Shown here one piece after another: positions 15,148 through 23,568 of a DNA stretch of 64,000 nucleotides. Source of the stretch: Pseudomonas sp. Leaf48 (GTDB lineage: Bacteria; Pseudomonadota; Gammaproteobacteria; Pseudomonadales; Pseudomonadaceae); assembly GCF_001421885.1 (NCBI RefSeq), contig NZ_LMLH01000028.1:339143-403142 (forward strand). The letters are read 5' to 3'. Numbering within the stretch: position 1 is the stretch's first letter; every line of letters starts with the position of its first letter. Made by a program: the position numbers and the translations under genes. The notes beneath the pieces are model-generated. The model was not told the origin of the DNA. It saw only the letters and a program-made list of their open reading frames with translations, and searched no databases.

Positions 15148-16353
15148 GTGAAAACCCTCTGGCAACACTGCCACGTCGCAACCATGGCCCAAGGCGTCTA
15201 CTCGATCATCGAGGATGCGGCCATCGTGACATCCGGTGCGCTTATCGAATGGGTCGGCCCACGCACCGAACTGCCGGCGGGCGAATACCCGGCGGTCAAT
15301 GATTTGAATGGTGCCTGGGTGACCCCGGGCCTGATCGATTGCCATACCCACACGGTCTTCGGCGGCAACCGCAGCGGCGAATTCGAACAGCGTCTGCAAG
15401 GCGTCAGCTACGCGCAAATCGCGGCGGCCGGCGGCGGCATTGCCAGCACCGTGCGTGCCACCCGCGCAGCCAGCGAAGACGAACTGTTCATCAGCGCGGC
15501 CAAACGCCTGAAAAGCCTGATGCGCGATGGCGTCACCAGCATCGAGATCAAATCCGGCTACGGCCTGGACCTCGCCAACGAACGCAAGATGCTGCGCGTG
15601 GCGCGTCGCCTCGGCGCCGAACTGCCGGTCAGCGTGCGCAGCACCTGCCTTGCGGCGCATGCCTTGCCACCGGAATACGCCGATCGCGCCGACGATTATA
15701 TCGATCACATCTGCGCGGAAATGCTGCCGGCCCTGGCTGCAGAAGGGCTGGTAGATGCGGTGGACGCGTTCTGTGAATACCTGGCGTTTTCGCCGGCCCA
15801 GGTCGAGCGCGTATTCGTCACTGCGCAAAAACTCGGACTGCCCGTGAAACTGCATGCCGAGCAACTTTCGTCACTGCACGGCTCTACTTTGGCGGCGCGT
15901 TACCACGCCCTGTCCGCCGATCATCTGGAGTTCATGACCGAAGAGGACGCCATTGCCATGGCCGAGTCCGGTACGGTGGCCGTACTGCTGCCGGGCGCGT
16001 TCTACTTCCTGCGCGAAACCCAGTTGCCGCCAATGGACGCCTTGCGTAAACACGGGGTAAAAATCGCCATCGCCAGCGACCTCAACCCGGGCACCTCGCC
16101 GGGCCTGTCGCTGCGCCTGATGCTGAACATGGCCTGCACCTGTTTCCGCATGACCCCGGAAGAAGCCCTGGCCGGCGCCACGATCCATGCCGCGACGGCG
16201 TTGGGCATGGCCGCTACCCACGGCTCGCTGGAAGCCGGCAAGGTCGCTGATTTCGTCGCCTGGCAAATCGATCGCCCGGCCGATCTGTCGTACTGGCTGG
16301 GCGGCGACCTGGAAAAACGCGTCGTGCGTCACGGCGTCGAGACAAGCCTGTAG
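15148..16353 (+). CDS. hutI: Imidazolonepropionase HutI
   Basis: 401-aa cytoplasmic metal-dependent amidohydrolase that opens 4-imidazolone-5-propionate to N-formimino-L-glutamate, the substrate of HutF. The metal ligands lie in IDCHTHTVFGGNR (His66, His68), in the KLHAEQ region (His about 241) and in ASDLNPG. The start codon is GTG 15148 with GGAG 8 bp upstream. hutG follows after only 9 bp. Confidence 0.96.
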   Translation: MKTLWQHCHVATMAQGVYSIIEDAAIVTSGALIEWVGPRTELPAGEYPAVNDLNGAWVTPGLIDCHTHTVFGGNRSGEFEQRLQGVSYAQIAAAGGGIASTVRATRAASEDELFISAAKRLKSLMRDGVTSIEIKSGYGLDLANERKMLRVARRLGAELPVSVRSTCLAAHALPPEYADRADDYIDHICAEMLPALAAEGLVDAVDAFCEYLAFSPAQVERVFVTAQKLGLPVKLHAEQLSSLHGSTLAARYHALSADHLEFMTEEDAIAMAESGTVAVLLPGAFYFLRETQLPPMDALRKHGVKIAIASDLNPGTSPGLSLRLMLNMACTCFRMTPEEALAGATIHAATALGMAATHGSLEAGKVADFVAWQIDRPADLSYWLGGDLEKRVVRHGVETSL

Positions 16354-16362
16354 GAGAGCGTT

Positions 16363-17166
16363 GTGGATAAGGTTCTGAACTTCAAACAAGGCCGCGTGCC
16401 GCTGCTGATCAGCATGCCCCACGCCGGTGTGCGTCTGACCCCGGCGGTGGAAGCCGGATTGATTCCCGACGCGAAAAGCCTGCCGGACACCGATTGGCAT
16501 ATCCCGCAGCTTTACGATTTCGCCGCCGAGCTGGGTGCCAGCACCCTGGCCGCCGAATATTCGCGATTCGTCATTGACCTGAACCGGCCGTCCGACGACA
16601 AGCCTTTGTACGTGGGCGCCACCACCGGTCTGTATCCGGCGACGCTGTTCGACGGCATACCGTTGTTCCGCGAGGGGCTGGAGCCTTCGAAAGAAGAGCG
16701 CGCGACTTATCTGGAGCAGATCTGGACGCCGTACCACAGTACCTTGCAGAACGAGCTGGCACGGCTGAAGGCAGAGTTCGGCTATGCGCTGTTGTTCGAT
16801 GCCCACTCCATCCGCTCGATCATCCCGCACCTGTTCGACGGCAAACTGCCGGACTTCAACCTTGGCACCTTCAATGGCGCCAGTTGCGATCCTCAGCTGG
16901 CGACCGGGCTGCAAGCCATCTGCGCCCGTCACACGGAGTACAGCCATGTACTGAACGGACGCTTCAAGGGTGGTCATATCACCAGGCATTACGGCAACCC
17001 GGCCGAGAATATCCATGCCGTGCAGCTGGAGTTGGGCCAGTGCACTTACATGGAAGAGTTCGAGCCGTTCCGTTACCGACCGGATTTGGCGGAGCCGACG
17101 CGGGTGGTCTTGAAAGAGTTGTTGCAAGGGTTGTTGGATTGGGGCGACAAGCGCTACCAGCGTTAA
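16363..17166 (+). CDS. hutG: N-formylglutamate deformylase HutG
   Basis: 267-aa enzyme that hydrolyses N-formyl-L-glutamate to glutamate and formate, the last step of the HutF branch. It belongs to the FGase (N-formylglutamate amidohydrolase) family. Likely metal-binding segments are PLLISMPHAGVRLTP near residue 20 and LLFDAHSIRS near 145. It starts at GTG 16363 with AGGAG shortly upstream and is co-transcribed with hutI. A REP doublet follows. Confidence 0.95.
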   Translation: MDKVLNFKQGRVPLLISMPHAGVRLTPAVEAGLIPDAKSLPDTDWHIPQLYDFAAELGASTLAAEYSRFVIDLNRPSDDKPLYVGATTGLYPATLFDGIPLFREGLEPSKEERATYLEQIWTPYHSTLQNELARLKAEFGYALLFDAHSIRSIIPHLFDGKLPDFNLGTFNGASCDPQLATGLQAICARHTEYSHVLNGRFKGGHITRHYGNPAENIHAVQLELGQCTYMEEFEPFRYRPDLAEPTRVVLKELLQGLLDWGDKRYQR

Positions 17167-17177
17167 ACGTACCCCCT

Positions 17178-17275
17178 GTAGGAGCGAGCATGCTCGCGAT
17201 GGACGTCAACGATGACGAGGGCTGCCTGGATGAATGCGGCGCCTTCAGGTTCTTCGCGAGCAGGCTCGCTCCTAC
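17178..17275. repeat. REP doublet, family B
   Basis: Inverted arms GTAGGAGCGAGCATGCTCGC and GCGAGCAGGCTCGCTCCTAC. The loop (GTCAACGATGACGAGGGCTG...) closely resembles the loop of the copy at 39989-40086. The whole element, not just the arms, is therefore conserved, as expected of a REPIN mobilised as a unit. Confidence 0.9.
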
Positions 17276-17373
17276 ATGTGCATGCTCACCGACGTAATTC
17301 GGGTTTATGATGCCCAACGGCAGAATAATAGAAGTCCCCCCAGGGATGACCTCGACCCCTTACGGAGTGCGCA

Positions 17374-18345
17374 ATGCAGACTTTGTACCCGCAGATCAAA
17401 CCCTACGCCCGGCACGATCTGGCCGTCGATGCAACTCACACCCTCTACGTCGACGAAAGCGGTTCACCGGCAGGTTTGCCGGTGGTGTTCATTCACGGCG
17501 GCCCCGGCGCCGGTTGTGATGCCCAGAGTCGTTGTTTCTTTGACCCCAACATCTATCGCATCGTCACCTTCGATCAACGCGGTTGCGGTCGCTCCACGCC
17601 TCACGCCAGCCTGGAAAACAACACCACCTGGGATCTGGTCGCCGACCTGGAGCGGATTCGCCAGCACCTGGGCATCGACAAGTGGGTGCTGTTCGGCGGT
17701 TCGTGGGGTTCGACCCTGGCACTGGCCTACGCGCAAACCCATCCGGAGCGTGTGCACGGCTTGATCCTGCGTGGGATATTTCTCTGCCGTCCACAGGAAA
17801 TCGAATGGTTCTATCAGGCCGGTGCCAGCCGTCTGTTCCCCGATTACTGGCAGGACTACATCGCGCCAATCCCATTGGACGAGCGTGACGACTTGCTCAC
17901 CGCCTTCCACAAACGCCTGGTTGGCAACGATCAAATTGCCCAGATGCATGCGGCCAAGGCCTGGTCGACCTGGGAAGGCCGTACCGCGACACTGCGCCCG
18001 AACCCGCTGGTGATCGATCGTTTCTCCGAGCCGCAACGTGCATTGTCCATTGCCCGCATCGAATGCCATTACTTCAGCAACAACGCCTTCCTTGAGCCGA
18101 ACCAGTTGATTCGCGACATGGGCAAGATCGCCCACTTGCCGGGTGTGATCGTGCATGGCCGTTATGACGTGATCTGCCCGTTGGATAATGCCTGGGAATT
18201 GCACCAGGCCTGGCCGAACAGCGAGTTGCAAGTCATTCGCGACGCCGGCCATGCCGCCTCCGAACCGGGGATCACTGACGCACTGGTGCGGGCCACCGAC
18301 CAGATGGCGCGGCGCCTGCTCGACTTGCCGCCCGAAGAAGCATGA
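17374..18345 (+). CDS. pip: Proline iminopeptidase
   Basis: 323-aa alpha/beta-hydrolase of peptidase family S33 that removes N-terminal proline from peptides. The oxyanion-hole motif HGGPG is at residues 41-45. The nucleophile elbow is GGSWGS with Ser110. The acid lies near HGRYDVICP and the His in DAGHAASEPG (about residue 297). No signal peptide is seen, so it is cytoplasmic. It overlaps dtd by 4 bp, an arrangement common in pseudomonads. Confidence 0.95.
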   Translation: MQTLYPQIKPYARHDLAVDATHTLYVDESGSPAGLPVVFIHGGPGAGCDAQSRCFFDPNIYRIVTFDQRGCGRSTPHASLENNTTWDLVADLERIRQHLGIDKWVLFGGSWGSTLALAYAQTHPERVHGLILRGIFLCRPQEIEWFYQAGASRLFPDYWQDYIAPIPLDERDDLLTAFHKRLVGNDQIAQMHAAKAWSTWEGRTATLRPNPLVIDRFSEPQRALSIARIECHYFSNNAFLEPNQLIRDMGKIAHLPGVIVHGRYDVICPLDNAWELHQAWPNSELQVIRDAGHAASEPGITDALVRATDQMARRLLDLPPEEA

Positions 18346-18779
18346 AAGGCTTGTTGCAACGCGTGCGCGGCGCGCGCGTCGAGGTAGCAGGTGAGGTGGT
18401 GGGTGCCGTCGATCAGGGCTTGCTGGTTCTGGTTGCAGTGGAACCGGGGGACACCCGGGCGAGCGCCGACAAACTTCTGCATAAGCTGCTTAACTATCGG
18501 GTGTTCAGTGACGCCGAGGGCAAGATGAATCTGTCCCTGGCGGATGTGGGCGGCGGGCTGCTGCTGGTCTCTCAGTTCACCCTGGCCGCGGACACTAAAA
18601 GCGGGCTGCGTCCAAGTTTCTCGACCGCGGCCCCTCCTGCTTTGGGCGAGGAGCTGTTCGACTATCTATTAAGCAAAGCGAAACAGGTGCATGGCACTGT
18701 GGCATCAGGTAGATTCGGCGCGGATATGCAGGTGCACCTGGTCAATGATGGCCCGGTCACCTTCCTGTTACAGACCTGA
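18342..18779 (+). CDS. dtd: D-aminoacyl-tRNA deacylase Dtd
   Basis: 145-aa homodimeric enzyme that hydrolyses D-aminoacyl-tRNA and also Gly-tRNA(Ala). Both diagnostic motifs are present: SQFTLAAD (about residues 78-85) and the C-terminal NDGPVTFLLQT that carries the Gly-cisPro-like gate. It starts inside the end of pip (ATGA), so translation is coupled. Full length. Confidence 0.95.
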   Translation: MKGLLQRVRGARVEVAGEVVGAVDQGLLVLVAVEPGDTRASADKLLHKLLNYRVFSDAEGKMNLSLADVGGGLLLVSQFTLAADTKSGLRPSFSTAAPPALGEELFDYLLSKAKQVHGTVASGRFGADMQVHLVNDGPVTFLLQT

Positions 18780-19100
18780 AAGCGCTTGAAACAACTTTTT
18801 AAGCTCATTTCCACTGAAAACAGGGGCTTTTCGCGATAAATACTTTGTTACGCCTGATGCGTTGTAACGCGGCCTGCTAGATAATCGCGCGCTACGGGGA
18901 TCGGCGTTCGTTGGTCCATTTTGACTTAGGTAGAGACTTGTCCGGAACCGTTTGGGGAATCATTTTGCCTCATCGGAGTCGGAACAATGCTCGCCAACTT
19001 GGCAAGAGTGGTTTGTGAGGTCGGGTTTTTCAGGCTCGGTAACGCACAGGCCCGTCAACTGGCCGTTGGTTTTTTGATCTGTTTTCGGCGAGGGTTGCTC
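18780..19100 (+). other. 321-bp leader and promoter region of opgGH
   Basis: No gene is evident. An AT-rich stretch with TAGATAAT at 18878-18885 could hold a -10 element, but I see no matching -35 at normal spacing. The frame upstream of opgG stays open from 18987, yet its translation does not resemble an OpgG signal peptide. A long 5' untranslated region is therefore more likely than an N-terminal extension. Confidence 0.4.
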
Positions 19101-20915
19101 GTGATTGTTAGTCCCTGTAATGCACCAAGAATGTCTGCCAAACGGTTTCGTAGCGCTCTGGTAGCGGGCTCAGCCCTGCTCTGCCTGCTCAGCGCCGGCC
19201 AGCTTTGGGCATTCAGTCTGGATGATGTCTCGGTCAAGGCAAAAGAGCTGGCCGCGCAGAAGTACGAAGTACCGCGCAGTAACCTGCCGAACGAATTCCG
19301 CGAAATGAAATTCGCCGACTATCAGAAGATCCGTTTTCTGACGGAAAAAGCAGAATGGGCCGACCAGAAGACGCCATTCAAGCTGTCGTTCTACCACCAG
19401 GGTATGCATTTCGATACGCCGGTGAAAATCAATGAAATCACGGCGAACACCGTCGAAGAGATCAAATACGACCCGAGTCGTTTTGATTTCGGCGATTTGC
19501 AGTTCGATCCTAAAGCCACCGAGCAACTGGGTTATGCCGGTTTCCGTGTGCTTTACCCGATCAACAAGGCCGACAAACAAGACGAAATCATGACCATGCT
19601 CGGCGCGAGTTATTTCCGCGTCGTGGGCAAAGGTCACGTCTATGGCCTGTCCGCTCGGGGCATGGCAATCGACACCGCCTTGCCGTCCGGCGAAGAGTTT
19701 CCGCGTTTCCGTGAATTCTGGATTCAACAGCCGAAGCCGGGCGACAAGCACCTGGTGATTTTCGCGCTGCTGGATTCCCCACGGGCCACCGGTGCGTATC
19801 GTCTGACCCTGCGTCCGGGCAGCGACACCATTGTCGACGTCAAGGCGCAGATGTTCCTGCGTGACAAGGTCGGCAAACTGGGTATTGCGCCACTGACCAG
19901 CATGTTCCTGTTTGGTGCCAACCAGCCGTCGAAAGTCCTCAACTATCGTCGTGAGCTGCACGACTCCAGCGGCCTGGCGATTCACGCCGGCAACGGCGAA
20001 TGGCTGTGGCGCCCACTGAATAATCCGAAACACCTGGCGGTGAGCAACTTCTCGGTCGAGAACCCGCGTGGTTTCGGTCTGTTGCAACGTGGTCGCGACT
20101 TCAGCCACTACGAAGACCTCGACGACCGTTACGACAAGCGCCCAAGCGCCTGGATCGAACCTAAGGGTGACTGGGGCAAAGGTACCGTCGATCTGGTAGA
20201 GATTCCGACCGCCGACGAAACCAACGACAACATCGTGGCTTTCTGGAATCCGGAAAAACTGCCAGAGCCAGGTCAACCGCTCGACGTTGCTTACCGTATG
20301 CACTGGACCATGGACGAAGCCTCGATTCATGCGCCTGACAGTGCCTGGGTCAAACAGACTCTGCGCTCCACTGGCGACGTCAAGCAGTCCAACCTGATTC
20401 GTCAGCCGGACGGCAGCGTTGCCTATCTGGTGGACTTCGAAGGCCCATCCCTGTCGGCATTGCCTGCAGATACGGAAGTTCGCAGCCAGGTGAGCGTTGG
20501 CGACAACGCTGAACTGGTGGAAAACAGTGTGCGCTACAACCCTGAAACCAAGGGCTGGCGCCTGACCCTGCGGATGAAGATCAAGGACCCGAGCAAGGCC
20601 ACCGAGATGCGCGCTGCGCTGGTGCAGAACATCGTACCGGCGGACCTGGCCAAGACCTCGGTTCCAGCGTCCAACTCGTCGGTTGCCAAGGCCGACAAGG
20701 TTGCCGCCAAGCAACAGGAGAAAGCGGACAAGGAAGCCAAGCAAGCGGAGGCCAAACAGGCCGAGACCAAGCCGGTTGCTGATGCCAAGGATCAGGCCAA
20801 AAAAGACGCCAAGCAGCCTGAAGCTGCCGACGCGGTCCCAGCCACACCGGAATCGGCCCCGACTGAAGAAGTCCTGACCGAGACCTGGAGCTATCAGTTG
20901 CCTGCCGATGAGTAA
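19101..20915 (+). CDS. opgG: Periplasmic glucan biosynthesis protein OpgG (MdoG)
   Basis: 604-aa exported protein required to make osmoregulated periplasmic glucans, together with OpgH. The start GTG 19101 is preferred because GAGGG lies 6 bp upstream; ATG 19131 is an alternative. The signal peptide runs through ALVAGSALLCLLSAG and ends at QLWA. The conserved MdoG domain spans about residues 45-517 (FREMKFADYQKIRF, FYHQGMHFDTPVKIN). Unusually, residues 518-604 form a Lys/Ala/Glu-rich low-complexity tail (QQEKADKEAKQAEAKQ and so on) absent from E. coli MdoG, which ends in ETWSYQLPADE. It overlaps opgH by 8 bp. Confidence 0.93.
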   Translation: MIVSPCNAPRMSAKRFRSALVAGSALLCLLSAGQLWAFSLDDVSVKAKELAAQKYEVPRSNLPNEFREMKFADYQKIRFLTEKAEWADQKTPFKLSFYHQGMHFDTPVKINEITANTVEEIKYDPSRFDFGDLQFDPKATEQLGYAGFRVLYPINKADKQDEIMTMLGASYFRVVGKGHVYGLSARGMAIDTALPSGEEFPRFREFWIQQPKPGDKHLVIFALLDSPRATGAYRLTLRPGSDTIVDVKAQMFLRDKVGKLGIAPLTSMFLFGANQPSKVLNYRRELHDSSGLAIHAGNGEWLWRPLNNPKHLAVSNFSVENPRGFGLLQRGRDFSHYEDLDDRYDKRPSAWIEPKGDWGKGTVDLVEIPTADETNDNIVAFWNPEKLPEPGQPLDVAYRMHWTMDEASIHAPDSAWVKQTLRSTGDVKQSNLIRQPDGSVAYLVDFEGPSLSALPADTEVRSQVSVGDNAELVENSVRYNPETKGWRLTLRMKIKDPSKATEMRAALVQNIVPADLAKTSVPASNSSVAKADKVAAKQQEKADKEAKQAEAKQAETKPVADAKDQAKKDAKQPEAADAVPATPESAPTEEVLTETWSYQLPADE

Positions 20916-23478
20916 TTCTCAAGTACAGCCAGAGACGCTTTCCGAGTATCTGGCGCATCTGCCCATGACCGACGAGCAACGCGCGGAACTCGCGGGTTGC
21001 AAGTCCTTCAGCGAGTTGCACGAGCGTTTGTCGTCCTCGATGTTCGACGCTCCGACCGAGGCCGTCCAGGCTTCGGTCGGCAAGCGCCTGACCCTGAGCA
21101 CCGCCGAAGAGTTGCAGGACGCCGAAATGCTGGCGCTCGACGCCAGCGGTCGCGTTTGCCTGAAGGCGACGCCGCCGATTCGTCGGACCAAGGTTGTGCC
21201 GGAGCCGTGGCGCACCAACATTCTGGTGCGCGGTTGGCGCCGGATGACCGGACGGACCAATCCGCCGAAGCCGCCGAAGGATGAGCGCGTACTGCCGGCA
21301 GCGCGCTGGCGTACGGTCGGCTCGATCCGTCGTTATATTCTGTTGGTGTTGATGCTGGGCCAGACCATCGTCGCCGGCTGGTACATGAAGGGCATCATGC
21401 CGTACCAGGGCTGGTCGTTCGTCGACCTGAACGAAGTGCTGAACCAACCGTTGTTGCAGACTGCGACGCAAGTGCTGCCGTATGCGCTGCAGACCAGCAT
21501 CCTGATCCTGTTCGGCATCTTGTTCTGCTGGGTATCGGCCGGTTTCTGGACGGCGCTGATGGGCTTCCTCGAATTGCTCACCGGTCACGATAAATACCGT
21601 ATTTCCGGTAAAAGTGCCGGTAATGAGCCGATTCCCAAGGATGCGCGCACCGCGTTGGTGATGCCGATCTGCAACGAAGACGTGCCTCGGGTATTCGCCG
21701 GTCTGCGCGCAACGTTCGAGTCGGTTGCGGCCACGGGTGATCTGGATCGCTTTGACTTCTTCGTCCTCAGCGACAGTAACGACGCCGATATCTGTGTCGC
21801 CGAACAGCAGGCCTGGCTGGACGTCTGCCGCGAAGCCAAGGGCTTTGGCAAGATTTTCTATCGCCGCCGCCGTCGCCGCGTGAAGCGTAAAAGCGGCAAC
21901 CTGGACGACTTCTGCCGTCGCTGGGGCGGTGACTACAAGTACATGGTCGTGCTCGATGCCGACTCGGTGATGAGCGGCGAGTGCCTGACCAGTCTGGTGC
22001 GCCTGATGGAAGCCACGCCGGACGCCGGGATTATCCAGACCGCGCCACGTGCGTCGGGCATGGATACCCTTTATGCGCGCATGCAGCAGTTTGCTACCCG
22101 CGTGTACGGTCCGCTGTTCACCGCCGGTCTGCACTTCTGGCAGTTGGGCGAATCCCACTACTGGGGTCACAACGCGATCATCCGCATGAAGCCGTTCATC
22201 GAGCACTGCGCCCTGGCGCCGTTGCCCGGTAAAGGCGCGTTTGCCGGTGCGATTCTGTCCCACGACTTCGTCGAAGCCGCGCTGATGCGTCGTGCCGGCT
22301 GGGGCGTGTGGATTGCCTACGACTTGCCAGGCAGCTACGAAGAGCTACCGCCAAACCTGCTCGACGAACTCAAGCGTGACCGTCGCTGGTGCCACGGTAA
22401 CCTGATGAACTTCCGGCTGTTCCTGGTAAAAGGCATGCACCCGGTACACCGGGCGGTGTTCCTGACCGGCGTGATGTCCTACCTGTCGGCGCCGTTGTGG
22501 TTCTTCTTCCTCGTGCTGTCGACGGCGCTGCTGGCGGTCAACACGCTGATGGAGCCGCAGTACTTCCTTGAACCGCGCCAGCTTTATCCGCTGTGGCCAC
22601 AATGGCACCCGGACAAGGCCATCGCGCTGTTCTCGACCACCATCGTGCTGTTGTTCTTGCCGAAGCTGTTGAGCATCATCCTGATCTGGGCCAAGGGCGC
22701 GAAAGAGTTCGGCGGCAAGTTCAAGGTGACCCTGTCGATGCTCCTGGAGATGTTGTTCTCCATGTTGCTGGCGCCGGTGCGGATGATTTTCCACACCCGT
22801 TTCGTTCTCGCCGCGTTCCTCGGCTGGGCCGCGACCTGGAACTCGCCGCAACGTGACGACGACTCCACGCCATGGAGCGAGGCGGTCAAGCGCCACGGTC
22901 CGCAAACCTTGCTGGGCTTCTTCTGGGCCTTGCTGGTGATCTGGCTGAACCCGAGCTTCCTGTGGTGGCTGGTGCCGATCGTCGGTTCGTTGATGCTGTC
23001 GATTCCGGTGTCGGTGATTTCCAGCCGCGTTGGCCTGGGCCTGAAGTCCCGTGACGAGAGCCTGTTCCTGATCCCTGAGGAATACAATCCGCCACAGGCG
23101 TTGCTGGCAACCGACCAGTACACCCATGAAAACCGCTGGCATGCGCTGAACGACGGCTTCGTTCGTTCGGTGGTCGATCCGCAGCAGAACGCCCTGGCGT
23201 GCTCACTGGCGACTTCCCGTCACGGGCAAGCCGAGCCGATCGAATGGCTGCGGGTAGAACGGGTGCGGCACGCCATGAAGGTCGGGCCTGATGGGCTGAG
23301 CAACAATGAGCGTGTGCAGCTGCTGAGCGACCCGGTGGCATTGGCTCGCTTGCACGAGCAAGTGTGGAGCGAAGGTCACCCCGAGTGGCTGGCTGCGTGG
23401 CGCAAGTCGGTGAAAGCCGATCCCCATGCGCCGCTGCTGCCGCTCAAGCCGCTGAGTGCGCAGCCTCAGTTGGCATGA
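20908..23478 (+). CDS. opgH: Glucan glucosyltransferase OpgH (MdoH)
   Basis: 856-aa inner-membrane family 2 glycosyltransferase that polymerises glucose from UDP-glucose into the linear backbone of periplasmic glucans. Hydrophobic segments at about 136-158 and 190-218 precede the catalytic domain, which contains VVLDADSVMSGE, SHDFVEAALMRRAG and the KRDRRWCHGN product-binding motif (a variant of QxxRW). A cluster of membrane spans follows from about residue 515. It is translated from an overlap with opgG, and a strong terminator follows. Confidence 0.96.
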   Translation: MSNSQVQPETLSEYLAHLPMTDEQRAELAGCKSFSELHERLSSSMFDAPTEAVQASVGKRLTLSTAEELQDAEMLALDASGRVCLKATPPIRRTKVVPEPWRTNILVRGWRRMTGRTNPPKPPKDERVLPAARWRTVGSIRRYILLVLMLGQTIVAGWYMKGIMPYQGWSFVDLNEVLNQPLLQTATQVLPYALQTSILILFGILFCWVSAGFWTALMGFLELLTGHDKYRISGKSAGNEPIPKDARTALVMPICNEDVPRVFAGLRATFESVAATGDLDRFDFFVLSDSNDADICVAEQQAWLDVCREAKGFGKIFYRRRRRRVKRKSGNLDDFCRRWGGDYKYMVVLDADSVMSGECLTSLVRLMEATPDAGIIQTAPRASGMDTLYARMQQFATRVYGPLFTAGLHFWQLGESHYWGHNAIIRMKPFIEHCALAPLPGKGAFAGAILSHDFVEAALMRRAGWGVWIAYDLPGSYEELPPNLLDELKRDRRWCHGNLMNFRLFLVKGMHPVHRAVFLTGVMSYLSAPLWFFFLVLSTALLAVNTLMEPQYFLEPRQLYPLWPQWHPDKAIALFSTTIVLLFLPKLLSIILIWAKGAKEFGGKFKVTLSMLLEMLFSMLLAPVRMIFHTRFVLAAFLGWAATWNSPQRDDDSTPWSEAVKRHGPQTLLGFFWALLVIWLNPSFLWWLVPIVGSLMLSIPVSVISSRVGLGLKSRDESLFLIPEEYNPPQALLATDQYTHENRWHALNDGFVRSVVDPQQNALACSLATSRHGQAEPIEWLRVERVRHAMKVGPDGLSNNERVQLLSDPVALARLHEQVWSEGHPEWLAAWRKSVKADPHAPLLPLKPLSAQPQLA

Positions 23479-23480
23479 TA

Positions 23481-23512
23481 AAAAACCCCGCTAAGTTAGC
23501 GGGGTTTTTTTT
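23481..23512 (+). terminator. Rho-independent terminator of opgGH
   Basis: Perfect 9-bp stem CCCCGCTAA/TTAGCGGGG with a single-base loop region and an 8-T tract. A-tracts on the left make it usable in both directions, so it may also serve the minus-strand gene that ends at 23569. Confidence 0.93.
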
Positions 23513-23568
23513 GGTGCCTGGAACTAACTACTCTAGTGGTTCACAATAGATGTCCATTGTTGCTGCTG

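Noticed and set aside
18987..19100. N-terminal extension of OpgG
   Set aside because: The extra 38 codons do not form a signal peptide and would bury the real one that begins after GTG 19101.
20581..22263. 560-codon minus-strand open frame opposite opgGH
   Set aside because: Antisense shadow rich in Arg, Gln and His; spans the overlap of two real genes.
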